DNA from: Arthrinium phaeospermum
Lineage: Eukaryota > Ascomycota > Sordariomycetes > Amphisphaeriales > Apiosporaceae
Direction of reading: 5' to 3'
Length of the DNA: 64,000 nucleotides
Assembly (NCBI GenBank): GCA_006503535.1
Contig: QYRS01000001.1
Location: 2,728,001 to 2,792,000 of the forward strand
Part shown: positions 22,558 through 34,945 of the stretch, one piece after another
Layout: every line of letters begins with the position of its first letter
How positions within the stretch are numbered: the stretch's first letter is position 1
Notes under the pieces: model-generated
Told to the model about the DNA's origin: nothing
What the model saw: the letters and a program-made list of their open reading frames with translations, nothing else
Databases searched by the model: none
Made by a program: the position numbers and the translations under genes

Positions 22558-24660
22558 GATGGTGGCTTCGGCACGTAGGTATGACAGCTGTCTGTGTGAT
22601 GGTGGTAATGGAGCGGGCGCGAAGTTGCAGAATAGCACAGTGGGATATGGACAAACTTCAGATAATTTTGGAACTAGAATCGTGGGAGTATCGCGGGGGG
22701 GAAGGGGAAGCCTTAATAGATGCGAGAGTAATACCCAAACATCGATCTTTTCCAAGTTTGCGGGTAGACGGATGCGTATCAGTGAGGCTTGACCGGTATT
22801 GACGTAGCTTTAGTGCGCTGCTAAGCTTCTAAAGCCTTACAGATCAACCATGTTAGTCTTCAATAGTGGAGGATGATGAAAAGGGAATGACGAATCGTCG
22901 GGGTGTGATGGCTGGGCACTGCCCGAGACCTAACACCTGACCAGCTTGCTGTGAGAGAGCAGTTTGAGGTAGCCAACCTCCCAACCGCCACCATTGACGT
23001 AGACCCTCTCCACCCGTTTCAACGATCGCCTGGGCGCCAAGCAAAAGGGTCCTTCTTGGAATCTTTCTTCAGCATTATCACCCGCAAACCCAATCGCTCC
23101 AACTCCTGCACAAATGGGACAAGTGCCGGCATGAGAATGCTGAATACCTACCCGCTACCCGCAAGCAGCTCTGGAAATCCCAGGCTCAGCCGCATGAGCC
23201 ACACAAGGCACGTAAGCCACTCGGCTCACACACCTTCACCCGCACTTTGGGGGCTGTGGACCTTGGTGGTGTCATCTTCATTAAACCCCAGTTTAACAAC
23301 CTTCGCTTCTTCCCGGTTGGCATGTCTAATTCTGGTTGCGTCGACTCGAAGAAAAGATAAGTGATGGGTTGAGTGGAATGCGCGCCGCACTCCATCCCAC
23401 ACAATCGGCTATTCCAGACCGTTTGCATGCAGTTTCGACTGCCGCCCGCATGGGAGATCGGATCTGGTACACTTGCAGGTAGTATCAAGCCCCTGCGGGA
23501 ATAAACCGGTCAAGTCTCCTGGAATAGAACAAGCTATTCCATAGAGTCTTATGATTATTACAGCAATACTCGTTTATTCCACTAACCTGGAGTAAATGGA
23601 ATAATTAAGACGGTTTATTCCTGCGGCCGCTTGGTATCTGCCTCTCCGCCCCCTCCGCGCTCAGATCTACTGCAATTATTGTATAAAATAGTTACGTGGG
23701 CATCATGCAATCGCTTTCAGAACGTCCTTGTTAAGTTAATGTCTACTAACACTGGAAGCAACGTAGCGTTGACAGCTATTAAAGCTAGAATCCCTGTTTT
23801 TCCGAAAGCATACCAAATCCACGAAACATTCCACCATGCAAAGGCGGCATGAAATTGCATCACGGGCAGTAGTATCATTCACGGTTTACGTAGTTACTAG
23901 TACAGGATAGTCGTCATCCAAGCCGCACCAGCGCGCATTTAGATCTTCCCGGCGCGTCGGTGCCTGATGAATCTTGACTATAATCGTGCTAAGCCAGACT
24001 AACGTAACGGCTTTTATCGTCTGTATGTGTGACGATATGATCGTGTTGATGGGGTGAGAGGGCTGTTGTGTACTTGTTATGTCACGTCTCAACACTTGCG
24101 TCATGATCCTGTTAAGCTGATGAGCCCGTTCAACACATGGTCTGAGTGACAATAATGCACAATCAAAAGGCCAGCTTTACCAGGAGTGATTCATTATGTA
24201 TAATGATAAGGCATGCTTTTCTACTCTACATTTTTCTACCCGACGCTGCCTCCACCGAGTCCGTATATCATCATCTCAGACTCGTTGGGTGTTGGATAGG
24301 GGGGATGAGCTTCATATAGTACTGCACTAAAGCTCAAACGTGTTGAGACGTGGTTTTGCCTCGAGCTCTGCTCTATACGATTGACATAATGACCCGGGCC
24401 ACCGAGTCATCGTTTGAATGAAACAAGAAACATGCAAGTTGCTGGCAGGTGAAGCGCTTGCGCTTGCGCTTGCTTTGATGAGAAACCCTCGGAAACTGCA
24501 AATTCGTGAAGTCAAGAGTCTGTCCCCAGTAACTCAAATTATTCATTTTTTTAAAGCTCCCATGGACCTTGCCTGAACGCCAACCAATTCCCTACAACTC
24601 CGTTAAGCAGGTCTCGATGCGCTCTTCTTCGTACAAGGAATTCTCCCTCGCAACGAATTC
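22558..24660. other. 2.1-kb intergenic region with a palindromic element
   Basis: No supported gene. It contains the nested inverted-repeat element at 23495-23624, described separately. Small open frames near 22951-23488 overlap on both strands and show no motif. Confidence 0.45.
23495..23624. repeat. 130-bp nested palindromic element built on GGAATA motifs
   Basis: The ends GCGGGAATAAACCG (23495-23508) and CGGTTTATTCCTGC (23611-23624) are inverted repeats with one mismatch in 14. Inside are two further perfect inverted pairs, TGGAATAG/CTATTCCA (23520-23527 and 23534-23541) and TTATTCCA/TGGAATAA (23574-23581 and 23597-23604). In all, six GGAATA motifs occur with orientation + + - - + -. It may be a foldback/MITE-type element or a structured regulatory array. 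No ORF is present. Confidence 0.7.
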
Positions 24661-25155
24661 TCATCGTCTCGCCTTGGACTTGGCCTTGGCCGCTTTCTCC
24701 TTATCGATTGAGTCCTTGATGATACCATGCAAGTCCTCATTCCGACGCGCGAGCAGCAATACGTCATCAGTTGTGATGGTTGATCGCCCAGCATGACGAC
24801 TGAAGCTCTCCAGGTCCTGAGCTACGGCCTCTAAAGAAATTGTCAGTAATATGTTTGGTGCGTATGAGTATGAAGTATTATGCCGGGTAGATCATGAACT
24901 CGTGTCAGACTCCAATGAAAACGTGGGAAGATAATCATACCGATCTGCGTCCATACCAGATCCATCAGGGCGCCGATAAATTGAGGAGTTACATTTCGAT
25001 TTCTGCGAAGAGACTCCTCGTCGGCTATCTTGCCTACAGCGAACCACAGGGCCTGCTTGAGACGCTGTTGAAAGACTGGTTAGCAAATGGTTACCAATAT
25101 TGATGGCTACCCGTGCGCTCTCTAGACGAACCTCCTCTTGGTTTACATCAGCCAT
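24661..25155 (-). CDS. MHF1: CENP-S / MHF1 histone-fold protein
   Basis: Histone-fold subunit that pairs with CENP-X (MHF2) in the inner kinetochore and in the FANCM DNA-repair complex. Three exons (25155-25111, 25064-24941, 24830-24661) join in frame to 112 residues. The family is clear: LKQALWFAVGKIADEESL, NVTPQFIGALMDLVWTQI, then across the splice EAVAQDLESFSRHAGRSTIT and TDDVLLLARRNEDLHGII, followed by a Lys-rich tail. The first intron is only 46 bases. No single exon is long, so simple ORF scanning would miss this gene. It is divergent from PGA2. The spliced model has no frameshift. Confidence 0.92.
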
Positions 25156-25651
25156 GTCGAGGGACACAGCGCACCTGGATACCTAATTGTGTATGTAGGT
25201 TGCAGTGGAATTGGCGATGCTGGATTGCCACGGTTGGCGTCGCGTTATCGCAGCGCAGTGTTCTAGGCTCGGGGTGCGTGAAGTGGGGGCATCTCCAGGG
25301 CCCCTAAATCTGGTGTTCCAATGAGCAGTCAATGAGTGTTAACGCGCAAAAACCGCGGACACTCCGGCAGTCGCTGTCGAGTCGCAGCTGCTGTCTCCGT
25401 GCGCCATAAAAGTTTGTATTTGTTTATGTCCCTCATTGGGTCGAAGTTTGTTCATTACGTTCTTGCGAGGCCATCGTAGAACTCATTTCTGCACCAGCAA
25501 TTGCTGCCATTGACAATTCTATTCGGTAGCACTTTTTGTGCTCTATTCTTCTATTCCCCCGTATATATTCCATCCACAACATCGAATCACATCTGACTGG
25601 CCGTTCGGGCGGAATTACAACACTCTTAACGTATACGCAACATAAATCATC
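25156..25651. promoter_or_regulatory. 496-bp bidirectional promoter between MHF1 and PGA2
   Basis: The start codons at 25155 (-) and 25652 (+) point away from each other, so this gap carries both promoters and 5' UTRs. I saw no recognisable operator beyond a pyrimidine-rich tract before the PGA2 start. Confidence 0.6.
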
Positions 25652-26276
25652 ATGGCTGAACTCCAGGAGCTCATCGCCCACCTTGGCGACTCGGTACAGA
25701 AGCTTTTCGGCGTCTTCGGGATAGCCGGCCAGCGATTGGTTAACAACACAAAAGCTTCGTTTGGTACGTGAACCAAGGACCACTTCCGTATCTCGGGACA
25801 CGGCTTGAACATTTCTGCCCACCTGATGCATTCACCATATGGCAATGCCCGCTGCCCTGGTTATATTGGGAGAGAAACGGTGTGCTAACCCATACTTTGC
25901 ACATACAGATGGCATGGACACAATCATGTGGCTTAGAGTAGTCATAATTGTCTGTGGTTACCTACTCATCCGGCCCTACCTGATGCAGCTCGGCGCCAAG
26001 GCCCAGGAGAAGCAGTTCGGGAAGGGGATCGAGCAGAGCGACGAACACGGCAAGATCAGCCCGAACGAGCTCCGAGGCGTCAAGGAGGAGATACCCGACG
26101 CCAGCGACGACGAAGAGGCCACGGGCACCCAAGCATCCGCAACGGAGTGGGGCAAGAAGGCCCGCAAGCGACAGCGAACCATGCTGAAGAAGATGATCGA
26201 TGCGGAGGAGAAGAGACTGCAGGATCTCCAGGATGACGATGAAGACAAGGATATCGAACAGTACCTCGTTGGCTAG
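25652..26276 (+). CDS. PGA2: PGA2-type ER trafficking membrane protein (DUF1531)
   Basis: Yeast Pga2 is a small ER/nuclear-envelope protein needed for processing and transport of Gas1 and alkaline phosphatase. Exons 25652-25763 and 25909-26276 give 159 residues. The first exon reads MAELQELIAHLGDSVQKLFG and on to TKASFG; the second opens DGMDTIMWLRVVIIVCGYLL, a single membrane helix followed by RPYLMQL. A charged cytosolic part follows with EWGKKARKRQRTMLKKMIDA, acidic repeats and an end QYLVG, as in the family. The protein is slightly longer than the yeast form (about 129). Exon 1 encodes only 37 full codons. Confidence 0.88.
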
Positions 26277-29200
26277 TTACGGCTACGGCTTCAGGTGACG
26301 CCCAACCAAGTCCGGTTAAGGATCGGGTTGAGGAGCAACCGCAGAGAAAAATTAATATATCAATGCAGTCCGCAGACGTGCAAGGTGGCTCTATCATCAC
26401 CAATATCTTAAGATGCTCGTGAAGTGCGTGCCGTCTCCTGGGGATCTGCTGTGTTATCCCTGGGATCATTTTTGGCTCGCAATCTGGGCGTGAGGCAGGC
26501 GAAGACGCTGCTACTTTGGAGTCATGGCGACATAGCAATCTACTAGTAGGGGCCAGGCCCTGCTACATGATGTCCGGAGCCGGCATCGCTGTATGCTACC
26601 TGCATAGGCAGGTTCGCCTGTACCCACGAGATAGTCTAGCATACGTACATGCAGGCAAAACCGTGTGCATAGTACCCGACGACCTTGAAACTGCAGCAGT
26701 AGACTGGCGCTGCTGGCACCCTTATGCGCGCCTTGGTGTGTCTTCCATTAGCTGCAGACCGACCCCTCTCCTTGGAGACGGCCTGACAATGGTATGCTGT
26801 ACACCACGTGCAAGCCAAAAGACACTCTTGCCCTGGATCATAATATTGCAGACCGGATTAGAAGCCCTTCATTACTTGAAGTGGCAGAAGCTAGCCAAAA
26901 CCGGCCTACTATCCCCAATGGCTGGCCCCTACTGGCGTGGGTGTGGTGGGCGAGCTGTTGGCCTGGACAGGCGCCGCAGTGTCCTTCGTCGAGCTGTGCT
27001 TGCGCGTCCCTGTCGACGAATATGACACATTGCGAGATCTGGAACGGGCAGGCCTGTTTTGGACGTGTCATGGGCCAGCTTGCTGCTACCCACACACTCG
27101 AGGCGATGAAGCCAAAGTGGCCACCGCGGTTATCGGTACGGAGATGCCCCGAGCAACTGGGGATATCTTTGAGTCTCCAGGCGGCCTCGAGTTTGTTTAG
27201 GGCCCATCGAAGACGATTCCACAACCGTTTGCTGTGTCATCACCCTCAGGGTTGGTCAGCTGGGTGGGTACGTCGCCTTGCGCCCAAGTTTGGTGCTGTA
27301 CTCTGGATAGTATTACCAAACTTTTTTTCGCTGTCAGCTACCGACAGAGGAGGAGTTCCTGTCTGGAGAACGGCAGACTGGTAAGGCGGCCTCGACCGCT
27401 CGCAACCGAACCGAGTATGGCTAATTCCTGTAAGGCTCGTTAAGGAGCCCCTAAGCTGTCTTGCCGGCAGTCAGCAGTGCTGAATGATCATCGTCGTTGT
27501 GCTCACTTCTCTCCCGTTTGCCTCTGGCTGCCAAGTGAGCACAACCACGCCGCCGTCAATTGATGGCGGTGAGCTGTTCGCCTGCCAAATATGTTACAGG
27601 AACACCAGCTGAGTGCCAAGAATAGGCATGTGCCAGCCAGCAGAATAAGACGGCTTGTGGGAGGACCGGGATGTGAGATGGGATGGACTGGTCCTTCTCG
27701 CCTCGGTCATGGCCATCTCCGATATTGGAAGCTCTGGAGGAAGCAAACATTTCCTGACCGTTTCAAAACTGTGCGTCTGCGGAATCCCGCAGGCACTACC
27801 ACTTTCCCACCTGTTCATCTTGCCAAGCTGCAGCACGGTCAGCACGCGACGAGGTAGCCTACTTTCCGGGCGAAACTTGCCTTTCTGCCTTCTCCGATTC
27901 TCTAGCCACGCTCTTCGTGAGTGCGACCCGGGACTTATGACCAACACGGCGGTCTTCTTCTCTCTTCTGAAGATGGCGGAGGAACCTTTTGCCTCCTAGT
28001 CTGTGCATGACTGTCAGCCTAACGGATCAACAAGTCCTCTAACGCCAATGGACACATACCTACGACTTCCTATACGTGATTATTGGAAACTTTGAGGAGA
28101 CCGGTGACATTCACTGTGAAACACACACCCCGGCTTGACGTGGTTGCCTCTCCGGATATATCTCAAGCGAGAAGAAGTTGCCTCTCCTTTCCCCAAGTTG
28201 TCTGTGCATCACTACAGAAGTCCACGGAAGAAGCACCGGTCAGCGACGCTGGTGTATCATACAACATGTATCGACAGTCCGCCGATTCTTCGCAGTGGCC
28301 AGCGGTCTGGTCATACCATGGGGGGCTTGTCGCCGCCGAGGTTCGGCATGGCCGTTTTACTACTCGAGGTCTGAGTTACGCGGCTTTTAGATGGCCTGAC
28401 ACCGAGTGTATGAAACGAGCCTTTCAGCCTCGCATCACTATCCGATGGATGGTGGTATCTGATGCACTTTTCGATTTTGCGTATGCTCGAGGGCGTCGGA
28501 TCCCGTCCTGGTGGATGGACGAGTCGCCTTCAAGGGGGGGGGGGGAGGAACCGTCCTCCTGTACGTGCGCGGCGAACCATGCGGGAAATCAGTTCTCCCG
28601 TGTGGCGTGGCTCGGAGCGCTCCGCGATGGACAGCAGGTATGCAACACGGTATCCGATGCAGAACTATCGCGGCGCGAGATCTTCGAAATCTCATGATAT
28701 CGTCCATACTTACATGTGCCATGTCAGTCTGTCATTCGATGCTATCAAAATCAGCATGATTCAATTCTTCCCGTGCGACTTCGTTTGGGTAGCAACACAG
28801 CACACACATCAGCCATCGCACATGCTTGACACACTCCGGCATGCAGAAGGGTCGCACGGGTGCCATGTTGCACACTCTCCCAGCTCGATCAGCGACCATT
28901 GATATACAGGGGTGGTTAGACGACAGAAACGGACATATCAGTTTAGATGAGCTGTGAAAAGCTTTGCCCAGCCTAGGCATACACACATCATCACATACAT
29001 ACGCGATACGTACTGGATGGCATCCGGAGCTATGTAAGCCAATCACAGGTTATCGTTGCATTGCAGAGATGACTTCATAGCCTCCTTGACAAGGCGCTCT
29101 CTATGGCAGTTGTTATCGAAACAGTGGAGAGAGTCTCTGAACTTTGCTTGTGCTCATGCACGCTGAAATTCTCCGACCTTCATGGCCTACCGGCAGCAAC

Positions 29201-31032
29201 TAGGGCGGATGTGATTCTTTCGTATGCGGCGTTTGTAATGCAGTTGAACGGTCTTGTCTCCCGTGATAACGGCCGACCGCTTTTTCAAAGTCGTTGATCA
29301 CTGTAAGCGGGATGGGGTGATCGTCCCCCCACGATTTGCTCTTACATTAAGGTAGCAAAGACTAAAAAAAAAAGCATGATCTGTCGGGATGGGACCTCCT
29401 TTGCACATTGTATGCTGTGCCTTTCCGCGTAGTTCTGATCCTGCTCGCAATCTAATAAAGAAGTATCCGAATTGGGTTTCCCCCCAATGCCGGGCGGGCG
29501 TTGGAGGCGCCGTTGGGTTGTACAACCTTCGTCAAGCACCCGGCTGACGTCCCCTCCACTCCCGCCTTGACGCCCCGTTCATGCCTGGGTGTCAGACCTG
29601 AGGTGGGACACCAGACAGACCTTGGGAATGTTGCGCTTGTTGGCTGGCGCCAAGAGGGAATCAAGTCGCGAGGCTAGCGGGCTGTCGCGCTTCCCTTGCT
29701 GCGCGTTGCTGTCAGCTTCGTCCGAATATGACGACTGGGCTGGTGCCGCGGATCCTCCCCTAGATTCTTCGATCGAAGATGGGAGTAGTCAATCCATAAC
29801 AAAATTGGTTGTGGAGGGGGGAAATCCATACGCGGCCATATGCAGCCACATGGAGACAGGAGAGAGACACCGAGGGGTAAATTCGAGATATCCCATGTCA
29901 TAGCACAGCTTAGGAGGGGTTATCGCGGCACTTGCATCTGGATTCTAGCCCACGCCTTGCGTTCCATGCATACATGGCCTACACCTACTAACTGCATGCA
30001 GGCAGGCAGCTTAGGTAGCTTAAGAGGTAGGTATATGACCCGTCTGCTGGAATGTATGCGCCAGCACTGCCAGTGCATACATACGAGGTTATTGGGACGG
30101 GCGTGGGATTATGTGGGAAGAGAGAGGCTTAGGCCGCCCGCCAAAAACCGCTACGATCCAATCCCGTACAGTAGTGTCGGCATCAGCGTGCGGCGGTGTC
30201 CGTTGTCACCTTCTCCACCCTGGGCAGCGTTTTTTTTCTGACCTCGCTCTCGACCAATTTGGAGCAGAAGGTACCTAGCAAGTCTGCATTTAGCGCCACG
30301 TACGCTGTGCTTCCAAGCAGCTGCATCTGATGCGCAGTGCCACAATGGGCCATCTCGTGCGGCCCGTATGTTTCTGATTCGAGGTAGGCTAGGTACCCAA
30401 CTCCATTGGAAGAGAATAGCCGACCAGACAGAGAGTCTCCAAGTCTCCTCTCTCTCTCTCTCTCGCCAACAGTAAGTCATAGGTGGTGTATCACAATTCA
30501 TTACGTGACCGAGGAAGCCAAGTGAGACTAGCTTATATGTAGGCCGACCCAATGAGCGGGAGGCGAGGAGAGGGCATTGCCTCTTATGAACCCCGTTCAC
30601 GACTTCTGGAAGCCGAAGTCAACAATCGAGGCCCCATACACCCTCTTGCCTCTCCCGTGTAGGATCCCGACTCCACCGAGACATCGCTGATCCAGGAATA
30701 TCCTGTTTCCTTCTTCAAAGGCTGAGCTCGCTGTTGTTCTCGTTAAACCGTCACTTTTGTTCTTTTTTGTCGATTGTCCGGCTCATTTTTGCTTCCACTT
30801 GCCTGTTTGTCTGCCTGCCTTATACAACAATAACAACTGCAATCAAGCCAGCGAGAGGAAGCGAGTGAGTGGTGAAGGGGCAGCTGAAAGGATTCGCCCA
30901 GAGCTAAACGCAGAGCGTCAGCAAGGCTGCAAAGCCGGGCGCCCAAAGCTGCATCGTTGACGCCTGGTTATAATGTCCTGAGAAACCGCCGGTCTCCCAC
31001 CCTTCTTTTATCTTTTGCCTCATTAGACGAAC
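26277..31032. other. 4.8-kb intergenic region without a supported gene
   Basis: Open frames of 60-200 codons occur on both strands but overlap one another, lack motifs and lack splice signals joining them. A poly-G run lies near 28536-28546 and a CT microsatellite near 30449-30465. Composition is near the coding average in 26.5-29 kb, so old decayed genes or a transposon remnant cannot be excluded by eye. Confidence 0.4.
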
Positions 31033-34000
31033 ATGGTTGGCGGCGTCGATATCAACTCTTTGCTGCGAGACGGGTATTGGCCGAATACTCGATCCAAAAG
31101 CCCAGACCCTAGGTTGTAAGTCGCCCTTCCCAAAAGTGTTGCACTTGGCTCCAGAGCTTCTGCGGGGCAGGCTGACCTTGTATGTCACGACACGACAGTG
31201 CCGCTGCAGCGCAGACCCCTTCCTACACGTACGACGACTACAGAGCGATTCCGCGCACGAAATACGACACTCCTTCTCTTGGCAGGTATAGTTCCGCCAA
31301 TTTGGTCCGTGAACACCCCCCTGCACCCATCGTCGAGGACGAGGCGGACTCGTTGGCCAAAGAGCATGGCTCTGTTGTTACCGCCAGCCCGGCAGAGGAG
31401 CCCCCACACCGCGGGGATGTAGAGCAGCACCCGATTCTTCAAGTCGTTCACGAGCACAACCCGGAACGTCGTTTCGTGATTGTGCCCGAGTCGGCCACAA
31501 CTTCGAACGACGTCCCGTTGCCGTCTGCGGGAACCAAATCGGACCAGAAGTCCCCAACAAAAAAGGAAGCTGCGCCAAAGTCACCCCAGGCGGATGAGAA
31601 GCCGTCATACGAGGCAAACACGCGGCGCAAGTATGACTCGCTCTCGCCGGAAGTCACAGAAGCTAGTCACAAGTCCGGACGTGACGGACGTGACGGACGT
31701 GACGGACGTGACGAACGTGACGAGCGGGACAGACGCCCAACCCGGGAGCGGCGACGGAGTCGGCTCGAGAACCTACCGTCAATAGTGACAGACTTCGACC
31801 ATGACGGACGGCCCGAAGAGCGGTCTCGAGGCGTGAGCCGAGCTCGATCTGCTACTGGCAGCAGTCAGCGGGAGGAAGACTACTTCTCTCCTCGGCGCAG
31901 CTCTCGAAACCTCGCCACTGCCGATTCCATGTTGTCACCAGACATCATTAAACATTCTACCAAAGGTAGAGACAGAGCCTATTATGACTACAGCGGGTCG
32001 GCCGCCCCAAGCTCACACCACAGGCGTAACAAGTCCATGCAGCCCGAAGACTCGCAATATGGGAAAGTTTTACCCAACCAGAGAAAGCCTGTCGATGACG
32101 GTGGAAGGTTGAGCGCAACGAGCCCATCCATGACAAAGCGGCATTCTGCAATCGATGTGCCCAGAGCCACGCGGAGGACGTCCCATGATAACTACGGCCA
32201 GGGCCGCAACTACTCAGAAGCACCCCCGTCCCGGTCGGACCGGAAGAGCCCATCACCCCCTCAACCTCAACCTGAGAGAGAGTCTCTGAAGCCACGTGCC
32301 CCGAGTTTTCGGAGTACGCGAGAACCATCGGCGTACGGTGACGATCGGCGCCCGAAAGAGGATCGGTACTCTTCTTCTCTACACCCTGAAGATCGCGGCT
32401 CTGCTGGAGAAGACGAGAGACGGCGTGACGAACGCCGGCGCCGCCGCAAATCGGTAATTCACGATGATCGCAATGGTTACTTGGCTACCCCGACAGAGTC
32501 ACGTTCTGCTGTTGGGCGGATTTCTAAACCGAGCACCCCACTTGCATCGCCCAGAGCCTCGCAGAGTGATTTCTTTCGTGACCGGAACGGGGGCCCACCG
32601 TCGCCAAGCTCTCGCAGTGCAACATTTCCAGCCACCAGGGATGGCAGGACGTCAGACAGGAGCTATACCCTTACCAATGACTCTCCTGAACGACCCTTAT
32701 CTCGTGCTTCGACAGCCCGTTCGGCCGCCAGCACTGCCGCTTTTCCGGCATTTCCAGTTACCACCGGTATTACGGGATCGGCATTAGACTCTCCGACCAA
32801 GAGGGGTTCAAACCCGGGCTCGAAGGCTCCTAGCATTCACTCTGTCGCAGACACCCAATCTATTTCGCCTTCTTCTCCGGTTGCAGTTTCGTTCCCGTCG
32901 AAGCAAGCGTGGCAGCCGGCCAAGTTTGATCCTGCCCAGGAAGCTGCACATCTGGCTGCGTCGGCAACTTCTTACCGCCGGTTCTCTGAAGATATCAGTC
33001 GTGGCGAACTGCCAGATCTTCCAGATTGCCCCAGGATGAGAGAGGAAGCTGGCCATCTTGACTGGCTTACTCTGCCACGATGTAACAACTTCAACATATG
33101 TCCATCCTGCTATCAGTCTGCATTCGAGAACACCAGATTCAGACATCTCTTCGTCCCAGCACCCTTCCGCTCACTTGAGCGTCCTCTCAAATGTGACTTT
33201 GGGACATCGGAGTGGTATCATATCGCCTGGCTGTTGACACACAAATACAATAAGCCGGATCTGAGGCTGTTTCATGGCATAGCGACTGTCGCAGCCAACA
33301 ACCAGCCTTGTACAGGACCTGTAGAAGATTATCGATTCTGGCACACCATCAAGGATCCTGCCACTCAACGACCAGTTCGGAAGTTCAACATTTGCCTCAG
33401 CTGTGCCAAGACGGTTGAGGCCCTGTTGCCCAATCTTTTTGGCGTCTTCATTCCGATGGACTCACCGGCCGAGTCTACCCGAGGAGTTTGTGACATGCAC
33501 AATGTCGGTTACAATGGAGCCCGAAAGCGCTTCATGCTCTACTTTGACGCAATGGAGACGGTCTCCGACCAGGCCTTGGCAGCCAACAGGGCGCCTGATA
33601 TGCGGATATTGGCAGACAAAGTCCGCGAGATATCCTACACGGACGAATGCACGTACGGCCGGCCCGTGTCGAATCGCAAGTGGTACACCATGCGGTCCAT
33701 CCCTGAAGTGACGGTGTGCCAGGAGTGCTTCAACGAGGTGGTCATGCCGGAGCTGGAGCGCGACGACTCGGGCGTGCAGGGCAACTTTTTGCACAAGCCG
33801 CAGGCGCTGGCGAGCGCCGCGTGCCAGCTTTACTCGCCGCGGATGCGCAGCGCGTTCCAGAAGGCGGTGCGCAAGCGGGACCTGTGGTACTTCGAGGCCA
33901 AGGTCCGCGAGCGCCGGGCCAAGGAGCAGGATATCTACACCAAGATGGCGGGGCTGGACCGGAACGTCCTGGGGCCCGAGTGGTGTGATGGGGAGATGTA

Positions 34001-34034
34001 CAGATTGCAGCGGGAGTGGCAGAGGTGGGAGTAA
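31033..34034 (+). CDS. Conserved fungal protein with a disordered SR-like region and three Cys-rich repeats
   Basis: Function unknown. A first exon at 31033-31115 (MVGGVDINSLLRDGYWPN) splices over an 83-bp intron to 31199-34034, giving 972 residues. Residues about 30-620 are disordered, rich in Ser, Arg, Pro and Glu, with a GRD/ERD tandem repeat around residues 188-205. The C-terminal ~340 residues are ordered and hold three similar modules starting at Cys 638, 732 and 845: Cys, then 11-14 residues, W-[LHY]-T, then a CxxC at 662, 760 and 868 (NICPSC, NICLSC, TVCQEC). These look like zinc-binding units, which is inference. The last ~80 residues are charged and helical. Upstream of, and in the same direction as, the m-AAA protease gene. 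Confidence 0.88.
31677..31730. repeat. In-frame 9-bp minisatellite (GGACGTGAC x ~6)
   Basis: Four perfect GGACGTGAC units at 31677-31712 are followed by two diverged ones to 31730. The array encodes Gly/Glu-Arg-Asp triplets in the disordered region of the host protein, so its length can vary without a frameshift. Confidence 0.9.
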
Positions 34035-34945
34035 AGCACGTGTACAAGCAAGTTTGGCAGGACAGTTTTATTATTAACAGGCACCGACATCATGACCTAC
34101 CTAGCCTAGCGATTGTTACCTACAGGTAGTTGTGTACATAGATTGATGTGGGAAACGGCTTTTCTTGGGAGGGTTATGACTTAATGAAATAATGATACGA
34201 ATAACGATACGAATTATACCTATGATAAACAACTGAGATTATATGTTATCCCCCCCCCCTCGGTGCCTATTCGCCATGTGCGCATTTTTGGGACAGCGAA
34301 TAGTATCTGGAGACATTATAGCACGAAGTGAAGCTGTATTGGTAGAGCCGTGAAGATGCCTTGCTCAGAGGCCCGGCCGCCTGTCGGCGTAGGCCATCCA
34401 TCCCACTTGTTGGACCCCAGCCCGACGCTATTTATCCCACCTTGACTTGACCCGCCGTGAGCACCGGGCACTGAGCATTGAGCCCATGGAAACGGACTCG
34501 TATGGTGACCTTGCATCAGCAACCAAGTTCTCAAGCTATGAAACAACTTGATAATTATTAAAACTAAAACCGAAGAGAACGTTAATTCCGTGCAATCTTG
34601 AACGACCTCGAGTCAATTCGAGAGGAAATAGTGGGGTCACGTGGATAGGTTAGCCGCATCCCGGAGGCTAAGCCACAGTTGGTTAGCAGCAAGTATGATG
34701 ATGGCTTGATCTAGCTTGAGCCACCAAAGGATGAGTCGATAATCCGGGCGAGTGCTTATGCTTGGTAAGTTTTCGTCACTGCTGTACACACCCATAAGGC
34801 TCTGACGGTTATTTCCCAGTATGGTATTTTCTGCCTTTTCGTAAGGTATCACAAACCTCACTGTTCGACATTACCTCCGATCCACACTTTCTAGCCGCCA
34901 ACACACCCGGTCGAAGCGAAGCGCTCGCTATCGACTTTGCCCGTC
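34035..34945. other. Intergenic region between the Cys-repeat gene and the m-AAA protease gene
   Basis: No gene seen. It contains a poly-C run near 34248-34258 and AGGTAG-type tracts near 34100-34130. The last 100 bases are the likely 5' UTR of the protease gene. Confidence 0.4.

Noticed and set aside
23186..23488. 100-codon minus-strand frame next to the GGAATA element, considered as a transposase remnant
   Set aside because: No DDE-like or helix-turn-helix motif, and it lies outside the inverted repeats.
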